A DNA stretch of 6,056 nucleotides from Lachnospiraceae bacterium. Its GTDB lineage: Bacteria; Bacillota; Clostridia; Lachnospirales; Lachnospiraceae. The DNA is taken from NCBI GenBank assembly GCA_017446125.1, contig JAFSRL010000090.1, forward strand, positions 1 through 6,056, written 5' to 3'. This document shows, piece after piece, positions 5,191-6,056 of the stretch; the first letter of the stretch is position 1, and each line of letters opens with the position of its first letter. Made by a program: the position numbers and the translations under genes. A model generated the notes under the pieces. That model did not search any database. It saw only the letters and a program-made list of their open reading frames with translations, and was not told the DNA's origin.

Positions 5191-6056
5191 TACAGCAGCA
5201 TGGAAATCCCGAGCCCGATCACAAACAGCACCGCCGCAATCGCAAAGAAGTATCTGGTTGCCGCGCCGTTGTCCGTGGGCAAATCACCGATGAAGTTTCC
5301 GCTTTGTCCGTTCATCGCAAACAGATACCGCGTGCCCTTCCAGGTCGTGTTCAAAAGCCACACCGGATACAGCGCATAGCTGTGCGCGAACTTCTTCATA
5401 TCGTATCTCGCGTCCTTGATTTGCACCGTGGCATAGCCGGACACCGTCGACTGCATCGCCTGTGCCGCGGATTGCGCAATCCGCTCTTTGGCACGGGCGG
5501 CGCTCTCTTCCATGTTCACGTCGTAGCGGTTTGCAAGAAAGCCCGCGAGGTAGCCGGTGTTGAACGGCTTCTTTTTGCTCCGGTCAAAGGGCTCTAAAGA
5601 TTCCATGAGGTCGTCCGCCATCTCCTTGGAACCGTCGACCGGCACGCCTTCAAACGAAAGCTGTGCGCGGCGGCTGACGTCGAAATCGCTTGTCTCCTGA
5701 TATTGGAACTGATTGTCGCTCCAGTTTTTTGTCTTCGTGCACTTACACAAAAGCCGTGCGTCCACCGTCGCGTCAAAGAGCCAGAACGGCACATACACGC
5801 CGCGGATTTCATCAATGTGGCTCTCTTCAAAAAACAGCTTCGGCACAAGCTTCTTGCTCTTGATGTGGTTGCGATAGGCGGCCTTCGCGTCGTTTATGGT
5901 GGTCGCAAAGGGCAGGACAAAGTCCGGCTTTAAGTCGCCCGCGAACTGCTCCTTCATGACGACGTTGTTGCCGCAGAAGGGACACTTGGTTGAGGCATCC
6001 GTTTCCGACGCGATGATCTCGCCCGCGCATTCCTTGCACAGATAAACAAAGAGCCC
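5190..6056 (-). CDS. TFIIB-type zinc-ribbon protein with C-terminal membrane anchor, 5' end outside window
   Basis: The reading frame is open to the right edge of the window, so the gene starts outside it; 288 codons plus the TAA stop are visible. An internal ATG at 5957 is not the start, because the codons before it encode a zinc ribbon: Cys-x2-Cys and Cys-x2-Cys at visible residues 7/10 and 25/28, running into a KPDFVLPF stretch (43-50). This arrangement is what I know from clostridial proteins annotated as TFIIB-type zinc-ribbon-containing. A second family hallmark is the late block YPVWLLNTTWKGTRYLFAMN (230-249), followed by NGQSG and a DLP motif. A hydrophobic segment at about 268-287 ends the protein, so it is probably a tail-anchored membrane protein with a cytoplasmic body. 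Another Cys-x-Cys pair (104/106) sits mid-protein. Biochemical function is unknown; the zinc ribbon does not by itself imply transcription. It is 9 bp upstream of the TPM gene, suggesting co-expression. Confidence 0.88.
   Translation of the reverse strand, partial: GLFVYLCKECAGEIIASETDASTKCPFCGNNVVMKEQFAGDLKPDFVLPFATTINDAKAAYRNHIKSKKLVPKLFFEESHIDEIRGVYVPFWLFDATVDARLLCKCTKTKNWSDNQFQYQETSDFDVSRRAQLSFEGVPVDGSKEMADDLMESLEPFDRSKKKPFNTGYLAGFLANRYDVNMEESAARAKERIAQSAAQAMQSTVSGYATVQIKDARYDMKKFAHSYALYPVWLLNTTWKGTRYLFAMNGQSGNFIGDLPTDNGAATRYFFAIAAVLFVIGLGISMLL

Overview
This is a dense, single-direction stretch of a bacterial chromosome. All five recognisable genes lie on the minus strand and fill about 97% of the window, with only about 200 bp of non-coding DNA at the left end. 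Base composition (moderately GC-rich by eye), strong GGAGG-type ribosome binding sites, and the protein families (DUF1848, TFIIB-like zinc-ribbon membrane protein, TPM-domain protein, multi-TM GGDEF proteins) suggest a Clostridia/Lachnospiraceae-like Firmicute, probably gut or rumen. The palindromic repeat at the left end also looks like those I recall from gut Clostridia. The taxonomy is inference; no rRNA or marker gene is present.

In the direction of transcription (right to left) the order is: (1) a zinc-ribbon protein with a C-terminal membrane anchor, cut off by the right edge; (2) a secreted or membrane-anchored TPM-domain protein; (3) a DUF1848 protein with a radical-SAM-type CxxxCxxC cluster near its C-terminus; (4) a 570-aa membrane GGDEF-family protein whose signature reads GGVEF; (5) a 452-aa membrane diguanylate cyclase with an intact GGDEF signature. 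Gene junctions are 9 bp, 33 bp, a 4-bp ATGA overlap and an 8-bp ATGCTTAA overlap, so the set looks like one operon with translational coupling in its last three genes. Three of the four starts inside the window were decided by ribosome binding sites, giving GTG, TTG and a re-assigned ATG.

The most interesting part is the coupled cyclase pair. The upstream protein has the full extracellular sensor and seven following membrane spans, but a substituted metal-binding residue (D/E to V) and a near-match to the inhibitory I-site (KxxD for RxxD). The downstream protein has an intact catalytic motif, no I-site, a shortened extracellular domain and only about five following spans. They look like diverged duplicates that may have divided sensing and catalysis between them. 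That is a hypothesis.

The left 203 bp hold a 116-bp nested palindromic (MITE-like) element just beyond the last stop codon, followed by a good sigma-70-type promoter candidate reading out of the window to the left, probably for the next gene.
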